A stretch of 22,909 nucleotides of DNA from VGLO01 sp964599285 (GCA_964599285.1 CAZREI010000015.1:1-22909), one strand, 5' to 3'; shown: positions 1 to 6,653, counted from the first letter of the stretch. The notes: generated by a model from the letters alone, not told the origin. Made by a program: numbers and translations.

Positions 1-38
1 CCCGTTATGGGAGGGAAAGAGCTTGTTACTTCTGTCAT

Positions 39-100
39 TCACTTCAGAAAAATCTTCTTTTGAAAATTCCTCTGAAGTGAGGACAAACCGAAGCTTGTCC
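39..100 (-). repeat. 42-bp inverted repeat plus adjoining UUCG hairpin, copy 1
   Basis: Positions 39-80 form an inverted repeat with a perfect 10-bp outer stem (TCACTTCAGA / TCTGAAGTGA). Directly abutting it, 81-100 read on the minus strand form an 8-bp stem closed by a UUCG tetraloop (one G-U pair). The pair lies downstream of the minus-strand gene ending at 150. The same arrangement recurs at 485-557 after the next gene. There is no clear U-tract, so calling it a terminator is uncertain; an RNA 3'-end stabiliser or a mobile repeat is also possible. Confidence 0.6.
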
Positions 101-149
101 TAGAATGGGAAAAGTTTTAACCTAGGTATTTTCCCTTAACCTTTGTGAG

Positions 150-443
150 CTAGTAACCCATGCCATCGCACGGATAGGGGTCGAAGTCTTCGGCCTCGTC
201 GTTGCCGGCGTGTTCGAGCTGGAGCTTCTCGCACTTCTCGTCTTCGAGACGAGCGTAATCGCGGAGTTCCTCGGCGGTAATGCCGGTTCCCTCGAGCGCC
301 TTCATGAGCTTGGCGGGAAGCTCGCCATCGAGCGTTCCCTCATGAAGCATCCCTTGGAGCGTCCAGGAGGGATGACTCTCGCCGTGCTTGCGGCCGAGTT
401 CTGCGAGAATACGACTCATCTCCTCGAAGCGTGCATCAGTCAT
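150..443 (-). CDS. Orphan acidic small protein, 97 aa
   Basis: I do not recognise this protein. It is acidic and soluble-looking, probably mostly helical, with no signal peptide or membrane segment. The C-terminal 20 residues are very acidic and end in a Pro/Cys/Gly/Tyr-rich tail (DPYPCDGMGY). The ATG is preceded at good distance by AAGGAG within TCACAAGGAGA; the same leader word precedes the unrelated orphan gene ending at 7920. GC content is clearly higher than in the core genes, and codons favour C/G at third positions, suggesting acquisition from a GC-richer source. It lies about 120 bp downstream of the 566-1051 gene on the same strand and may share its consensus promoter, since none is evident directly upstream. 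Both genes are followed by the same hairpin-plus-inverted-repeat unit. Confidence 0.75.
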   Translation of the reverse strand: MTDARFEEMSRILAELGRKHGESHPSWTLQGMLHEGTLDGELPAKLMKALEGTGITAEELRDYARLEDEKCEKLQLEHAGNDEAEDFDPYPCDGMGY

Positions 444-484
444 GACATCTCCTTGTGAAAAAATGTGCAGTTAATTTCTATCGG

Positions 485-557
485 TCACTTCAGAAAAATC
501 TATCCTTGATAAATTTCTTTGAAGTGATGCCCAGCAGAATTTCCGTTTCTGCTGGGC
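485..557 (-). repeat. 42-bp inverted repeat plus adjoining hairpin, copy 2
   Basis: Positions 485-527 repeat the element at 39-80: the same TCACTTCAGAAAAATCT start, a different centre and TGAAGTGA at the end, giving an 8-bp outer stem. It adjoins an 11-bp perfect stem-loop at 529-557 (GCCCAGCAGAA / TTCTGCTGGGC, 7-nt loop). It follows the stop of the 566-1051 gene by 8 bp. On the plus strand the hairpin is followed by TTT; on the minus strand no U-tract follows. Confidence 0.6.
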
Positions 558-565
558 TTTGGTTG

Positions 566-1051
566 TTACTCGCTCTCGTGAGAGCGTGGTTCCCGGAAGT
601 CGGGCATCGGTCCACGATGACCTGGATGCATCATCGAATGTTCAGCCCACTCAAGCGCGGCTTCCGACTCGCGATGGCTCAGCTCGGCTTCTTCCATGTC
701 CGACAGCTCCCTGAAGAGCTTGTCAGCCGTGGCGTGCAGGAACTTTTTGGGTTCCCGTAGCGGTTCTTTGATTTTCCGTTCAAAGAACAGGAAACGCTGA
801 TCACCGTTGAGTCCGGTCACCCACTGTCGTCCCTCTTGAATGAAAGACTCGAGCAGGCCGCCTTCCTCTTGAAAGGGGTAGGAAGTCACGAAGAATCGAG
901 TCAGCTCACCGTCTGGTCGTTCTTGGAGAACGAACTGGACAGTAGTTTCTCGACATCTTCCGTTGAATTCCTCCTTGGTCACTCCGATGAGAGCCAGGAC
1001 GCCGACGTGCTTGATTTCCACCGCGAGATCGAACCGAATGTGAAGAGGCAT
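566..1051 (-). CDS. Orphan protein, 161 aa
   Basis: Unrecognised soluble protein. The start at 1051 (MPLHIRFDLAV) is chosen because GGGAGGA lies just upstream; the frame stays open to 1108 but that extension has no ribosome site. The N-terminal 90 residues look like an alternating beta/alpha fold with several Phe- and Val-rich strands. The C-terminal third is a charged helix with many Glu/Arg, then a His/Met/Pro-rich tail (MMHPGHRGPMPDF). GC content is high and resembles the 150-443 gene, unlike the core genes. A perfect consensus sigma-70 promoter lies at 1155-1183, leaving a leader of about 95 nt that holds a hairpin. The two genes look like a small foreign operon. Confidence 0.75.
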   Translation of the reverse strand: MPLHIRFDLAVEIKHVGVLALIGVTKEEFNGRCRETTVQFVLQERPDGELTRFFVTSYPFQEEGGLLESFIQEGRQWVTGLNGDQRFLFFERKIKEPLREPKKFLHATADKLFRELSDMEEAELSHRESEAALEWAEHSMMHPGHRGPMPDFREPRSHESE

Positions 1052-1120
1052 TGCTCTTCCTCCCTTGGATAAAGGAACTGTGTGGTAGGTATGTTCGAGA
1101 AGCCCCAACCACTGGCTTTT

Positions 1121-1149
1121 TATAGGGAAAACCCATTGCTCACCCTATA
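1121..1149 (-). promoter_or_regulatory. 5'-UTR stem-loop of the 566-1051 gene
   Basis: TATAGGG (1121-1127) and CCCTATA (1143-1149) form a perfect 7-bp inverted repeat around a 15-nt loop. It begins at or just after the predicted transcription start of the minus-strand promoter, so it would be a 5'-terminal hairpin. A stabilising or regulatory role is inference. Confidence 0.4.
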
Positions 1150-1154
1150 CCCCC

Positions 1155-1183
1155 ATTATATCACTATCCAAGGGGCTTGTCAA
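1155..1183 (-). promoter_or_regulatory. Perfect consensus sigma-70 promoter
   Basis: On the minus strand TTGACA (1178-1183) and TATAAT (1155-1160) are separated by exactly 17 bp. It drives the 566-1051 gene and perhaps 150-443. In the rest of the gene-free stretch 1052-1364 I see only the 5'-UTR hairpin and the terminator at 1227-1250. Confidence 0.85.
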
Positions 1184-1219
1184 TAGCAACACGTCTTTAT
1201 GATTTAGTCAACTTTTTAA

Positions 1220-1250
1220 GCTTAAAACCGCAGGGGCGTTCCCCTGCGGT
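1220..1250 (-). terminator. Intrinsic terminator downstream of the 1365-1592 gene
   Basis: A perfect 10-bp GC-rich stem (ACCGCAGGGG / CCCCTGCGGT, 1227-1250) with a 4-nt loop is followed on the minus strand by TTTTAAG. It lies about 115 bp beyond the stop of the upstream minus-strand gene. Confidence 0.6.
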
Positions 1251-1364
1251 ACCAACGAAATCCTTTTTTTCATCCGAATGCCCCATTTTGAACCCATGCT
1301 TCCCATTTTTCAATCGTCTGTCAACAAGGTGCGCGAAAGCTTTTCATAAGTCAAGGCGAAACGT

Positions 1365-1592
1365 CTATTTGAACCACGACATCACCGATGGCGTCTGGTT
1401 TTCCTCGGGCCCCGGCGGAGTATAGATATAACTCCAAATCAGCATTATCATTTCCTCGTTTCCGTCCACCACCGCTTGCTTTATAATCCGGCTAACCAAG
1501 AGCTCAAGGTATGTTTTCTGCTGACCCTCGGGGATTTCGTGCAGTTTCTTTTTGATTTCCGCTGTAATTGAAATTGTTTTTTGTTCAGCCAT
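1365..1592 (-). CDS. Small hypothetical protein, 75 aa
   Basis: Unrecognised. The first 50 residues look like a compact helical protein: a polar start (MAEQKTISITAEIKKKL), then helices with the pattern ELLVSRIIKQAVVDGNEEMIMLIWSYI. The region ELL..RII..A..G...MI.LIW.Y loosely recalls small helical proteins found with phage or plasmid genes in candidate-phyla genomes; I would not assign a family. The last 20 residues are Pro/Glu-rich and end in SWFK. The ATG at 1592 has no SD, unlike the neighbouring orphan genes, and no convincing promoter was found. A strong hairpin terminator lies downstream at 1227-1250. Confidence 0.55.
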   Translation of the reverse strand: MAEQKTISITAEIKKKLHEIPEGQQKTYLELLVSRIIKQAVVDGNEEMIMLIWSYIYTPPGPEENQTPSVMSWFK

Positions 1593-1752
1593 AGTATTAA
1601 TTGATTTTAGCTGTTTCTTGTGATAATCTTGAGAAGAAAGTCATTCTCTCCATTCGTTCCATGCTCAGCTTAGCCAATGGATATATTTTCAATAGTTCAG
1701 TAATGGGGTAAAGTGCACCGCCGATATTTTTAAAAAAATTCACGAATAAATC

Positions 1753-1843
1753 CTAATCTATAGATTAGATTGCCACGCTCCGGCTCGCAATGACGGACGT
1801 ATTAGCAATTTTGTAGATTAGCATGAGATTTGTAGATTTGCAT
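1753..1843. repeat. Palindrome, REP-like repeat and tandem 20-mer
   Basis: The gap 1593-1850 has no gene. It holds a perfect 16-bp palindrome (CTAATCTATAGATTAG, 1753-1768), abutting a copy of the ATTGCCACG...CGCAATGACG repeat (1769-1795) also seen near 7271 and 22844. Then come two tandem copies of a word of about 20 nt containing TTTGTAGATT (1810-1843) just before the Hint-protein gene. Confidence 0.65.
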
Positions 1844-1850
1844 TACCATT

Positions 1851-2762
1851 ATGAACTATCACAAAGGATCCATCAGTAAAATTGCTTTGGTTGGGGGAGC
1901 TTTAATCCTTGCCAGCACTTTTAGTTACGCGGTAAATACGTATCGGGCAATCCCCGCTCAGCCAGGCCGGCAAATTGCTTGCTCCCAAGAGGCCAAGCAA
2001 TGCCCCGACGGTTCTTATGTGGGTCGCACTGGACCCAACTGCCAGTTTGCGCCATGCCCAAGGACAACCATAACACCCAGGCCAACGCCAAAACCTTCGG
2101 CTACGCCCATTCCTGGAAAACAAATCATTTTGCGGGAAGGCCAGCGCGCGGATTCGCTGTTGCTGCAAAAAATGTACCCAACCTATATTGCCGGTTTGAA
2201 TTTTCGCGAATATCCGGTGGCGACCAACCAAGGCCAGCCCATTATTTTGTATATCGGGCAAACGGCCAGCAACGGATGCACCATCAGCCTGACGTTGGTT
2301 TCTATTAACTACCCTGCCAGGACCGCCACTTTTGTTGAGAAAAAAGATTTTTCCAAGCCCTGCCCCATTTGCCTTGCCCAAGATACATTGATTGACACGC
2401 CGCAAGGAAAAATTCCCGTGCAAGATTTGCGACAAGGCATGGCAGTTTGGACGGTTGACGCGTTTGGCAAGCGGGTTTTGGGAACCATTTTGAAAACCGC
2501 AAAAACTCCGGTGCCGGCGACCCACCAAATGGTTCATGTAGTGCTGAATGACGGACGAGAAATATTGGCATCACCTGGACACCCGATTGGCGATGGTCGA
2601 ATTTTCAATGATCTTTCTGTCGGCGACGTACTTGACGGAAGTCGCATAATAACCGTAGAAAAAGTGCCTTACGGCAAAGGCTATGCCTATGATATTTTGC
2701 CATCGGGAGCCACAGGGTTTTACGTTGCCAATGGCATCTTGATAGACAGCACGCTCCGGTAA
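1851..2762 (+). CDS. Secreted or membrane-anchored Hint-domain protein, 303 aa
   Basis: Residues 10-27 form a signal/anchor segment. Residues about 44-70 hold a four-Cys motif (C...K-x-CPDGSYVGRTGPNC...APCP), a Kazal-like pattern I know as frequent in candidate-phyla secreted proteins. A Pro/Thr linker (71-88) leads to a beta-rich domain (about 89-165, ending in CPIC). A Hint (hedgehog/intein) domain starts at Cys174 (CLAQDTLIDTPQGKIPVQDL). It has the ASPGHPIGDGR block with the expected His and ends VANGILIDSTLR, close to the classic (A/N)G.L.(H)N terminus but with Asp-Ser and no real C-extein. The Hint fold does self-cleavage or ester formation at the leading Cys. Here cleavage would release the whole extracellular N-terminal part, so a processing role at the cell surface is plausible (inference). 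There is no SD before the ATG. Confidence 0.85.
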   Translation: MNYHKGSISKIALVGGALILASTFSYAVNTYRAIPAQPGRQIACSQEAKQCPDGSYVGRTGPNCQFAPCPRTTITPRPTPKPSATPIPGKQIILREGQRADSLLLQKMYPTYIAGLNFREYPVATNQGQPIILYIGQTASNGCTISLTLVSINYPARTATFVEKKDFSKPCPICLAQDTLIDTPQGKIPVQDLRQGMAVWTVDAFGKRVLGTILKTAKTPVPATHQMVHVVLNDGREILASPGHPIGDGRIFNDLSVGDVLDGSRIITVEKVPYGKGYAYDILPSGATGFYVANGILIDSTLR

Positions 2763-2814
2763 GAGTATAATGAATGATAGAGTAAAGGTCTGTAAATAGA
2801 AATTTTGAAAATAA

Positions 2815-2952
2815 ATTAACCTAATTGTTCTAATTAACCTAATTACTCTAATCAAATCCTAATGCCAAAATACCTAATACTAAACCGTTTTAGAAATTGG
2901 GGTTTAGACATTATTTAGAATAATTAGAGCACTTAGAATAATTAGAATAATT
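2815..2952. repeat. Word-based inverted repeat, 9-nt period
   Basis: The left half carries CTAATT words about every 9 nt (from 2820). The right half carries four complementary AGAATAATT-type 9-mers (to 2951). The two arms can fold back around an AT-rich centre with AAACCG...GGGTTT. It fills the gap 2763-2960; no gene is seen there. Confidence 0.6.
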
Positions 2953-2960
2953 CAAAAAGT

Positions 2961-3122
2961 ATGGATGAAGCTCAAAAAGAAAAGTTGATGGCGGACTGCT
3001 CGTGCGGATCGGGAAAAAAGTATGGTGAGTGCTGTGGAAAAGAAGAAATGTGCTTTTGCGGATCAGGAAAAATGGCCAAAGATTGTTGCATGGTAACCCC
3101 AGAAGAACACGCTGCTATGTAA
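2961..3122 (+). CDS. SEC-C-like mini-protein, 53 aa
   Basis: A complete short frame, ATG to TAA, encoding two zinc-ribbon-like half motifs: DCSCGSGKKYGECC at residues 12-25 and MCFCGSGKMAKDCC at 30-43. Both match the CxCGSGKKxxxCC signature of the SEC-C motif, which binds one zinc ion and is best known at the C-terminus of SecA, where it mediates SecB and ribosome contacts. Here the protein is little more than two tandem motifs with short charged tails. A free-standing two-motif protein could be a zinc-binding ribosome or secretion accessory factor (inference). No SD. A perfect 12-bp terminator follows 16 bp after the stop. Confidence 0.8.
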   Translation: MDEAQKEKLMADCSCGSGKKYGECCGKEEMCFCGSGKMAKDCCMVTPEEHAAM

Positions 3123-3138
3123 CTTTTATGGATCAGAC

Positions 3139-3166
3139 AAAAAATTGCGCCAAAGCGCAATTTTTT
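3139..3166. terminator. Bidirectional intrinsic terminator
   Basis: A perfect 12-bp stem (AAAAAATTGCGC / GCGCAATTTTTT) with a CAAA loop. It ends the SEC-C gene and, by symmetry, any minus-strand transcript. Confidence 0.85.
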
Positions 3167-3211
3167 GTTACTTGAAAAATCGAGGAAATTCAGTTATAGT
3201 GATAGTCAATT

Positions 3212-3283
3212 GCGCCCGTCGTTCAACGGACAGGACACTAGGTTGCGGACCTAGAAATCGAGGTTCGATTCCCCGCGGGCGCA
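3212..3283 (+). tRNA. tRNA-Arg (anticodon GCG)
   Basis: Cloverleaf: acceptor stem GCGCCCG / CGGGCGC (perfect 7 bp), D-arm GTTC/GGAC, anticodon stem CTAGG/CCTAG with loop TTGCGGA, T-arm CGAGG-TTCGATT-CCCCG with one A-C mismatch, discriminator A. Anticodon GCG reads CGC/CGU arginine codons. Most bacteria use an ACG (inosine) tRNA for these codons. The complete 3' CCA is not encoded. Confidence 0.92.
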
Positions 3284-3300
3284 CCTTAACATATTTCTTA

Positions 3301-3372
3301 GCTCTCGTAGTTTAATGGATAAAATGCCGGCCTCCGAAGCTGGCGATGCAGGTTCGATTCCCGCCGAGAGCA
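3301..3372 (+). tRNA. tRNA-Arg (anticodon CCG)
   Basis: Cloverleaf: acceptor GCTCTCG / CGAGAGC, anticodon stem CCGGC/GCTGG with loop CTCCGAA (anticodon CCG, codon CGG), T-loop TTCGATT, discriminator A, CCA not encoded. It lies 17 bp after the other tRNA-Arg, probably co-transcribed, and a perfect terminator follows at once. Confidence 0.94.
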
Positions 3373-3373
3373 C

Positions 3374-3397
3374 AAAAAATTACTGGTGTAATTTTTT
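3374..3397. terminator. Bidirectional terminator after the tRNA-Arg pair
   Basis: A perfect 10-bp stem (AAAAAATTAC / GTAATTTTTT) with a TGGT loop, starting 2 nt after the tRNA. On the plus strand it ends the tRNA transcript. On the minus strand it would end a transcript of the structured region 3398-3572. Confidence 0.85.
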
Positions 3398-3572
3398 CTT
3401 CCAGCAGGAGTCGAACCTCAAAAGGGGTCGGGAAAAAGGATTTTTCCCGTGGCGGAATTATTCAAACCGGCGAGACACAGGCGCAATTGGTAGCAACCAA
3501 TTCGCCCTGTCTGAGGGGTTTGAAGGAGGCCGAAGGCTGACTGGTTCAAGTGAAGCGGAGTCCTGCTGGGAG
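3398..3572. ncRNA. Structured RNA candidate of unknown family, about 175 nt
   Basis: The ends pair over 12 bp with one G-U (3398-3409 with 3561-3572). Inside: GAACC/GGTTC (3413-3417 with 3543-3547), a perfect 8-bp hairpin GGGAAAAA-GGA-TTTTTCCC (3430-3448), a perfect 8-bp helix TTCAAACC/GGTTTGAA (3461-3468 with 3517-3524), and an apical 7-bp stem AATTGGT-AGCA-ACCAATT (3485-3502) with GC-rich pairs beneath it. That is a multi-branched, gene-like fold. I see no hallmark of RNase P, tmRNA, SRP RNA or the cobalamin riboswitch; length and closed ends recall 6S RNA, but the internal hairpins do not fit well. Strand is uncertain: plus is followed by a hairpin and T7 at 3582-3607, minus by the perfect terminator at 3374-3397. 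Confidence 0.6.
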
Positions 3573-3581
3573 CACCGACCC

Positions 3582-3607
3582 AAAAGTGCGATGATTCGCT
3601 TTTTTTA
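3582..3607 (+). terminator. Probable terminator after the structured RNA
   Basis: AAAAG, a short imperfect stem (CGA/TCG, loop TGAT) and then CTTTTTTT. It is weaker than the other terminators here but well placed 10 nt beyond the closing helix. Confidence 0.5.
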
Positions 3608-3682
3608 TTGCAAAAATTTCTGAATTTGTATGATACCTGGCATCGTTGTATAATGAAAAAACATTGGCCGAAATTGGAAAAG

Positions 3683-3741
3683 TTTTCCACAGTTTTGCTA
3701 AAAATCGCCGATTTGCTTTTAAAATTTGGTGGGTGTAAAAT
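3683..3741 (+). promoter_or_regulatory. Candidate nrdA promoter with DnaA-box-like site
   Basis: TTGCTT (3713-3718), a 17-bp spacer and TAAAAT (3736-3741) make a plausible promoter. A second option is TTGTAT-N17-TATAAT at 3626-3654. TTTTCCACA at 3683-3691 matches the DnaA box in 8 of 9 positions. DnaA controls nrdAB in E. coli, but a role here is inference. No NrdR box is seen. Confidence 0.35.
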
Positions 3742-3773
3742 ACAAGTTACAAAAATTAATTTTAAATAAGTTA

Positions 3774-3867
3774 TTAGTTAAAAGTTTTAGGTTTAAGTTA
3801 AAAAGTTAGCGGGTTTCGAAACCGAAAACTAAAAAACTTAAACTTATAACTTAGAACCAAAAACCAA
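3774..3867. repeat. Heptad-period inverted repeat before nrdA
   Basis: From about 3770 the sequence runs in 7-nt words built on AAGTT/AGGTTTA on the left and AACTT/AAACT on the right, around GGGTTTCGAAACC near 3820-3832. The two halves are complementary and could form a long imperfect hairpin in the nrdA leader. No gene is seen in the 260 bp between the structured RNA's terminator and nrdA. Confidence 0.55.
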
Positions 3868-3869
3868 GC

Positions 3870-6653
3870 ATGGAGCTCACAATAACCAAGCGCGACGGGG
3901 CAAAGGTTTTGTTTAACGCCGATAAAATCAACCGTTCCATTGAACGGGCGGCTTACGGCTTAATTGACCCGATTGCCAAAGTAACCCAGGTTGCCACCGA
4001 CACCAAAGTTACTTTGTACGACGGCATCAGCACTGAAGAGCTAGACTTGGCAACCATCAACGCCGCGGTCCAAAACATCAAAGAAGATGTTGACTACGAC
4101 CGAATTGCCACGCGACTTTTGCTCAAAACCGTTTACAAACACGTGTTGGGAGACTATGAAAGCGACGGGCAGCTCCAAAAACTCCACCGCGACCACTTTG
4201 CCGATTACGTAAAACAGAATGTCCAAGCTGGAATTTTTGACAAGCGCATGCAGGAAAATTTTGATTTGGATCGGCTGGCCGGCGCGCTAGACGTATCGCG
4301 CGATGAAATATTTATTTATTCCGGCTTGGACAGTCTTTTGCACCGCTATTCGGTCAAAAATAAAAATCAAAAACCGGCGGAAGTTCCCCAATATTTTTTC
4401 ATGCGCATTGCCATGGGAAACGCCTACAACGAAAAAGATCCGACTGAATGGGCTATCAAGTTTTACGAAAAAATGTCCCACCACGAATACATTGCCGGAG
4501 GATCTACCAACATTAATGCCGGCGTGCCAAACCCCGCCCTTTCCAACTGCTTTTTGCTGGAAATTCACGACGACATGGGCCACATTGCCAAATCGGTGTC
4601 TGACGTGATGCTGCTTTCCAAAGCTTCCGGCGGCATTGGCGCTTCCATTACCAAGTTGCGGGCATCAGGATCGCCACTTTCATCTAACAACACCACCTCT
4701 TCCGGTCCAACACCTTTTGCCAAAATTATTGACACGGCCATCCGCGCCATCCAACGAGGAGGAAAAAAGAAAGGCGCGCTTTGTTTTTACATGGAAAATT
4801 GGCACATTAACTTCCCAGAATTTATGGAATGGAAACACAACGCCGGTGATGATTATCTACGCATGCGCACGGCTGACACGGCGGTTTTTATTTCTGACGA
4901 ATTTATGAAACGGGTTGAAGCTCGCCAGGACTGGTACATGTTTGACCCCAAAGAAACTGGCGACTTAAACGAACTGTACGGCAAAGCATTTTCCAAGCGC
5001 TACCAGGAATACATCCAAATGGCAGAAGCCGGCAAGTTGCGGATGTTTAAAAAAGTGCCGGCTACCGAACAGTACCGCGCTATTTTAGTGGGACTGCAAA
5101 CTACCAGCCACCCGTGGCTTACTTTTAAAGACGCTATCAACTTAAAGGCACTCAACAACAATACCGGCACTATCCACATGTCAAACTTGTGTACGGAAAT
5201 CTGCCTGCCCCAGGACAAAGACAACATTGCCGTTTGCAATTTGGCATCGCTGAACATTCCGGCGCATTTAAAGAAAAAACAAATTGATTGGCAAAAACTG
5301 GAAGATTCGGTGCGTACCGCCATAAGGCAGCTGGACAACCTTATTGATATCAATGTGTTACCCATTAAAGAAGCGGAAAAATCGGATAAAGAAAACCGAG
5401 CCATTGGTTTGGGAGTGATGGGATTTTCCGACGCCATTGAACAATTAGGCATCCCCTATGATAGCCCGCACGCCTATGATTTTACCGACAAGATTTTTGA
5501 ATTCATCAGCTACATGGCCATTGACGAGTCGGCAAATTTGGCGGCCGATCGCGGAAGTTATCTGCATTTTGCCGGCAGCGAATGGTCTAAAGGGAAGGTG
5601 CCCATTGACATGCTGGAAAAGCTGGAATTGGAGCGCGAAGTGGCTATCGACGTTGATAAAAAATCAAAACAAAACTGGCTGGATTGGGAATCGCTGCGCG
5701 CCAAAGTAAAAAACGGCATGCGCAACGCCACCCTGATGGCTGTGGCCCCCAATGCCAACATCGGCTTGGTTGCCGGCACCACACCCGGCATTGACCCTCG
5801 ATTTGCCCAAGTATTTTCCCGCAATAAAATTTCCGGAAAATATTTGGACATCAACCACAATCTGGTGACCGAATTAAAAAATATGAATTTGTGGGACAGC
5901 GTTAAAACCAAAATCATTGAATTACAAGGAGATATTTCCAACATCAGCGAAATTCCGGCGCACATTCGGGAAATTTACAAAACATCGTTTAGTGTTTCTC
6001 CCTACGCCTTCATTGAAGTGGCCGCCCGCGCCCAAAAATGGGTTGACCAGGCTTTGAGCCGCAACATGTATTTGGAAGACCGCGATATTGAAAAAACCAT
6101 GGACATTTACTACACCGCCTGGCGCAAGGGAGTAAAGTCAACCTACTATCTGCACATGAAGCCGCGGCACACGGCCGAGCAAAGTACCGTGGCAGTTAAT
6201 AAATCAGCCAAGCTTGGGAAGACAGGGTTTGCATCTGTCTTTAAAGCAGCGCGGAATGACGCGGAAATTAACGCGGAAGAACGCGGAAACGAAACAGTTG
6301 AAGTAGGCGCGGGGGTAGTTGGTGAAGAAGTGATTGAGAAAGAATCTTTCGACTCCGTTCAGGATAAGCAGGAATCTTTTGAGGCATCTGAAGCTAAACA
6401 GACGGCTGACCAAAAACCCATAGCCATGGTAGAACCGTTAAAACAAGTCTCTGAACCGATTTTTGCGAAAGTGCAAACGCAGCTGCCGGCGTCGGATTTT
6501 AAAGCGGCCGCGCCAAGTCTCGTGCCCGATGCAAAGCATTCAGAATCGGTCGCGCACGAGCATTTTCAGGTAAAGATTGTTGACGGCAAAACCTACAAAA
6601 TCCACATGCCTTCCGACCCGCAAGAAAACTTTTTGTGCGACGGCTGCCAGTAA
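3870..6653 (+). CDS. nrdA: Class I ribonucleoside-diphosphate reductase, alpha subunit, 927 aa
   Basis: Reduces ribonucleotides to deoxyribonucleotides with the radical-supplying beta subunit (nrdB, 8029). Residues 1-90 form an ATP-cone (TKRDGAKVLFNADKINRSI), implying dATP feedback control. Catalytic residues are in place: Cys227 (SNCFLL) and Cys456 (AVCNLASLN) as the redox pair, and N439-x-C441-x-E443 (NLCTE) with the thiyl cysteine. The C-terminus ends FLCDGCQ; C923/C926 are the mobile-tail cysteines that re-reduce the active site. The catalytic core ends near residue 775, and a low-complexity linker of about 130 residues precedes the tail, making the protein about 165 residues longer than E. 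coli NrdA. The linker contains an in-frame ACGCGGA repeat (AEINAEERGNE) and a TTCGACTCCG word near 6348. No SD. Confidence 0.96.
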   Translation: MELTITKRDGAKVLFNADKINRSIERAAYGLIDPIAKVTQVATDTKVTLYDGISTEELDLATINAAVQNIKEDVDYDRIATRLLLKTVYKHVLGDYESDGQLQKLHRDHFADYVKQNVQAGIFDKRMQENFDLDRLAGALDVSRDEIFIYSGLDSLLHRYSVKNKNQKPAEVPQYFFMRIAMGNAYNEKDPTEWAIKFYEKMSHHEYIAGGSTNINAGVPNPALSNCFLLEIHDDMGHIAKSVSDVMLLSKASGGIGASITKLRASGSPLSSNNTTSSGPTPFAKIIDTAIRAIQRGGKKKGALCFYMENWHINFPEFMEWKHNAGDDYLRMRTADTAVFISDEFMKRVEARQDWYMFDPKETGDLNELYGKAFSKRYQEYIQMAEAGKLRMFKKVPATEQYRAILVGLQTTSHPWLTFKDAINLKALNNNTGTIHMSNLCTEICLPQDKDNIAVCNLASLNIPAHLKKKQIDWQKLEDSVRTAIRQLDNLIDINVLPIKEAEKSDKENRAIGLGVMGFSDAIEQLGIPYDSPHAYDFTDKIFEFISYMAIDESANLAADRGSYLHFAGSEWSKGKVPIDMLEKLELEREVAIDVDKKSKQNWLDWESLRAKVKNGMRNATLMAVAPNANIGLVAGTTPGIDPRFAQVFSRNKISGKYLDINHNLVTELKNMNLWDSVKTKIIELQGDISNISEIPAHIREIYKTSFSVSPYAFIEVAARAQKWVDQALSRNMYLEDRDIEKTMDIYYTAWRKGVKSTYYLHMKPRHTAEQSTVAVNKSAKLGKTGFASVFKAARNDAEINAEERGNETVEVGAGVVGEEVIEKESFDSVQDKQESFEASEAKQTADQKPIAMVEPLKQVSEPIFAKVQTQLPASDFKAAAPSLVPDAKHSESVAHEHFQVKIVDGKTYKIHMPSDPQENFLCDGCQ
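6250..6292 (+). repeat. ACGCGGA-type repeat, in frame inside nrdA
   Basis: Four ACGCGGA-like words in 43 nt, encoding a stretch around NDAEINAEERGNE in the linker. It is 37/43 identical, with no gaps, to the intergenic copy at 7220-7262, and related to the repeats bounding the recG insertion and the one in valS. Confidence 0.8.
6597..6653 (+). repeat. Direct repeat, copy 1: 3' end of nrdA
   Basis: Last 57 bp of nrdA including the stop; encodes KIHMPSDPQ...CDGCQ. Copy 2 is at 7143-7199, 55/57 identical. The two copies bracket hicBA; repeat unit 546 bp. Confidence 0.95.

Noticed and set aside
39..557. Integron attC sites
   Set aside because: The two palindromes are similar and follow genes, but the RYYYAAC/GTTRRRY core sites and an integrase are absent.
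1177..1425. Plus-strand 82-codon frame
   Set aside because: It contains a perfect terminator hairpin, overlaps a better minus-strand gene and has no family-like sequence.
3398..3572. Cobalamin riboswitch or NrdR-type control ahead of nrdA
   Set aside because: No GCCACTG-type B12-box elements in the structured region, and no ACACWATATNTWGTGT-like NrdR box in 3600-3869.
3315..3623. Plus-strand open frames over the tRNA-Arg and structured RNA
   Set aside because: They run through a tRNA, a perfect terminator and several RNA helices; the protein is low-quality with no start signals.
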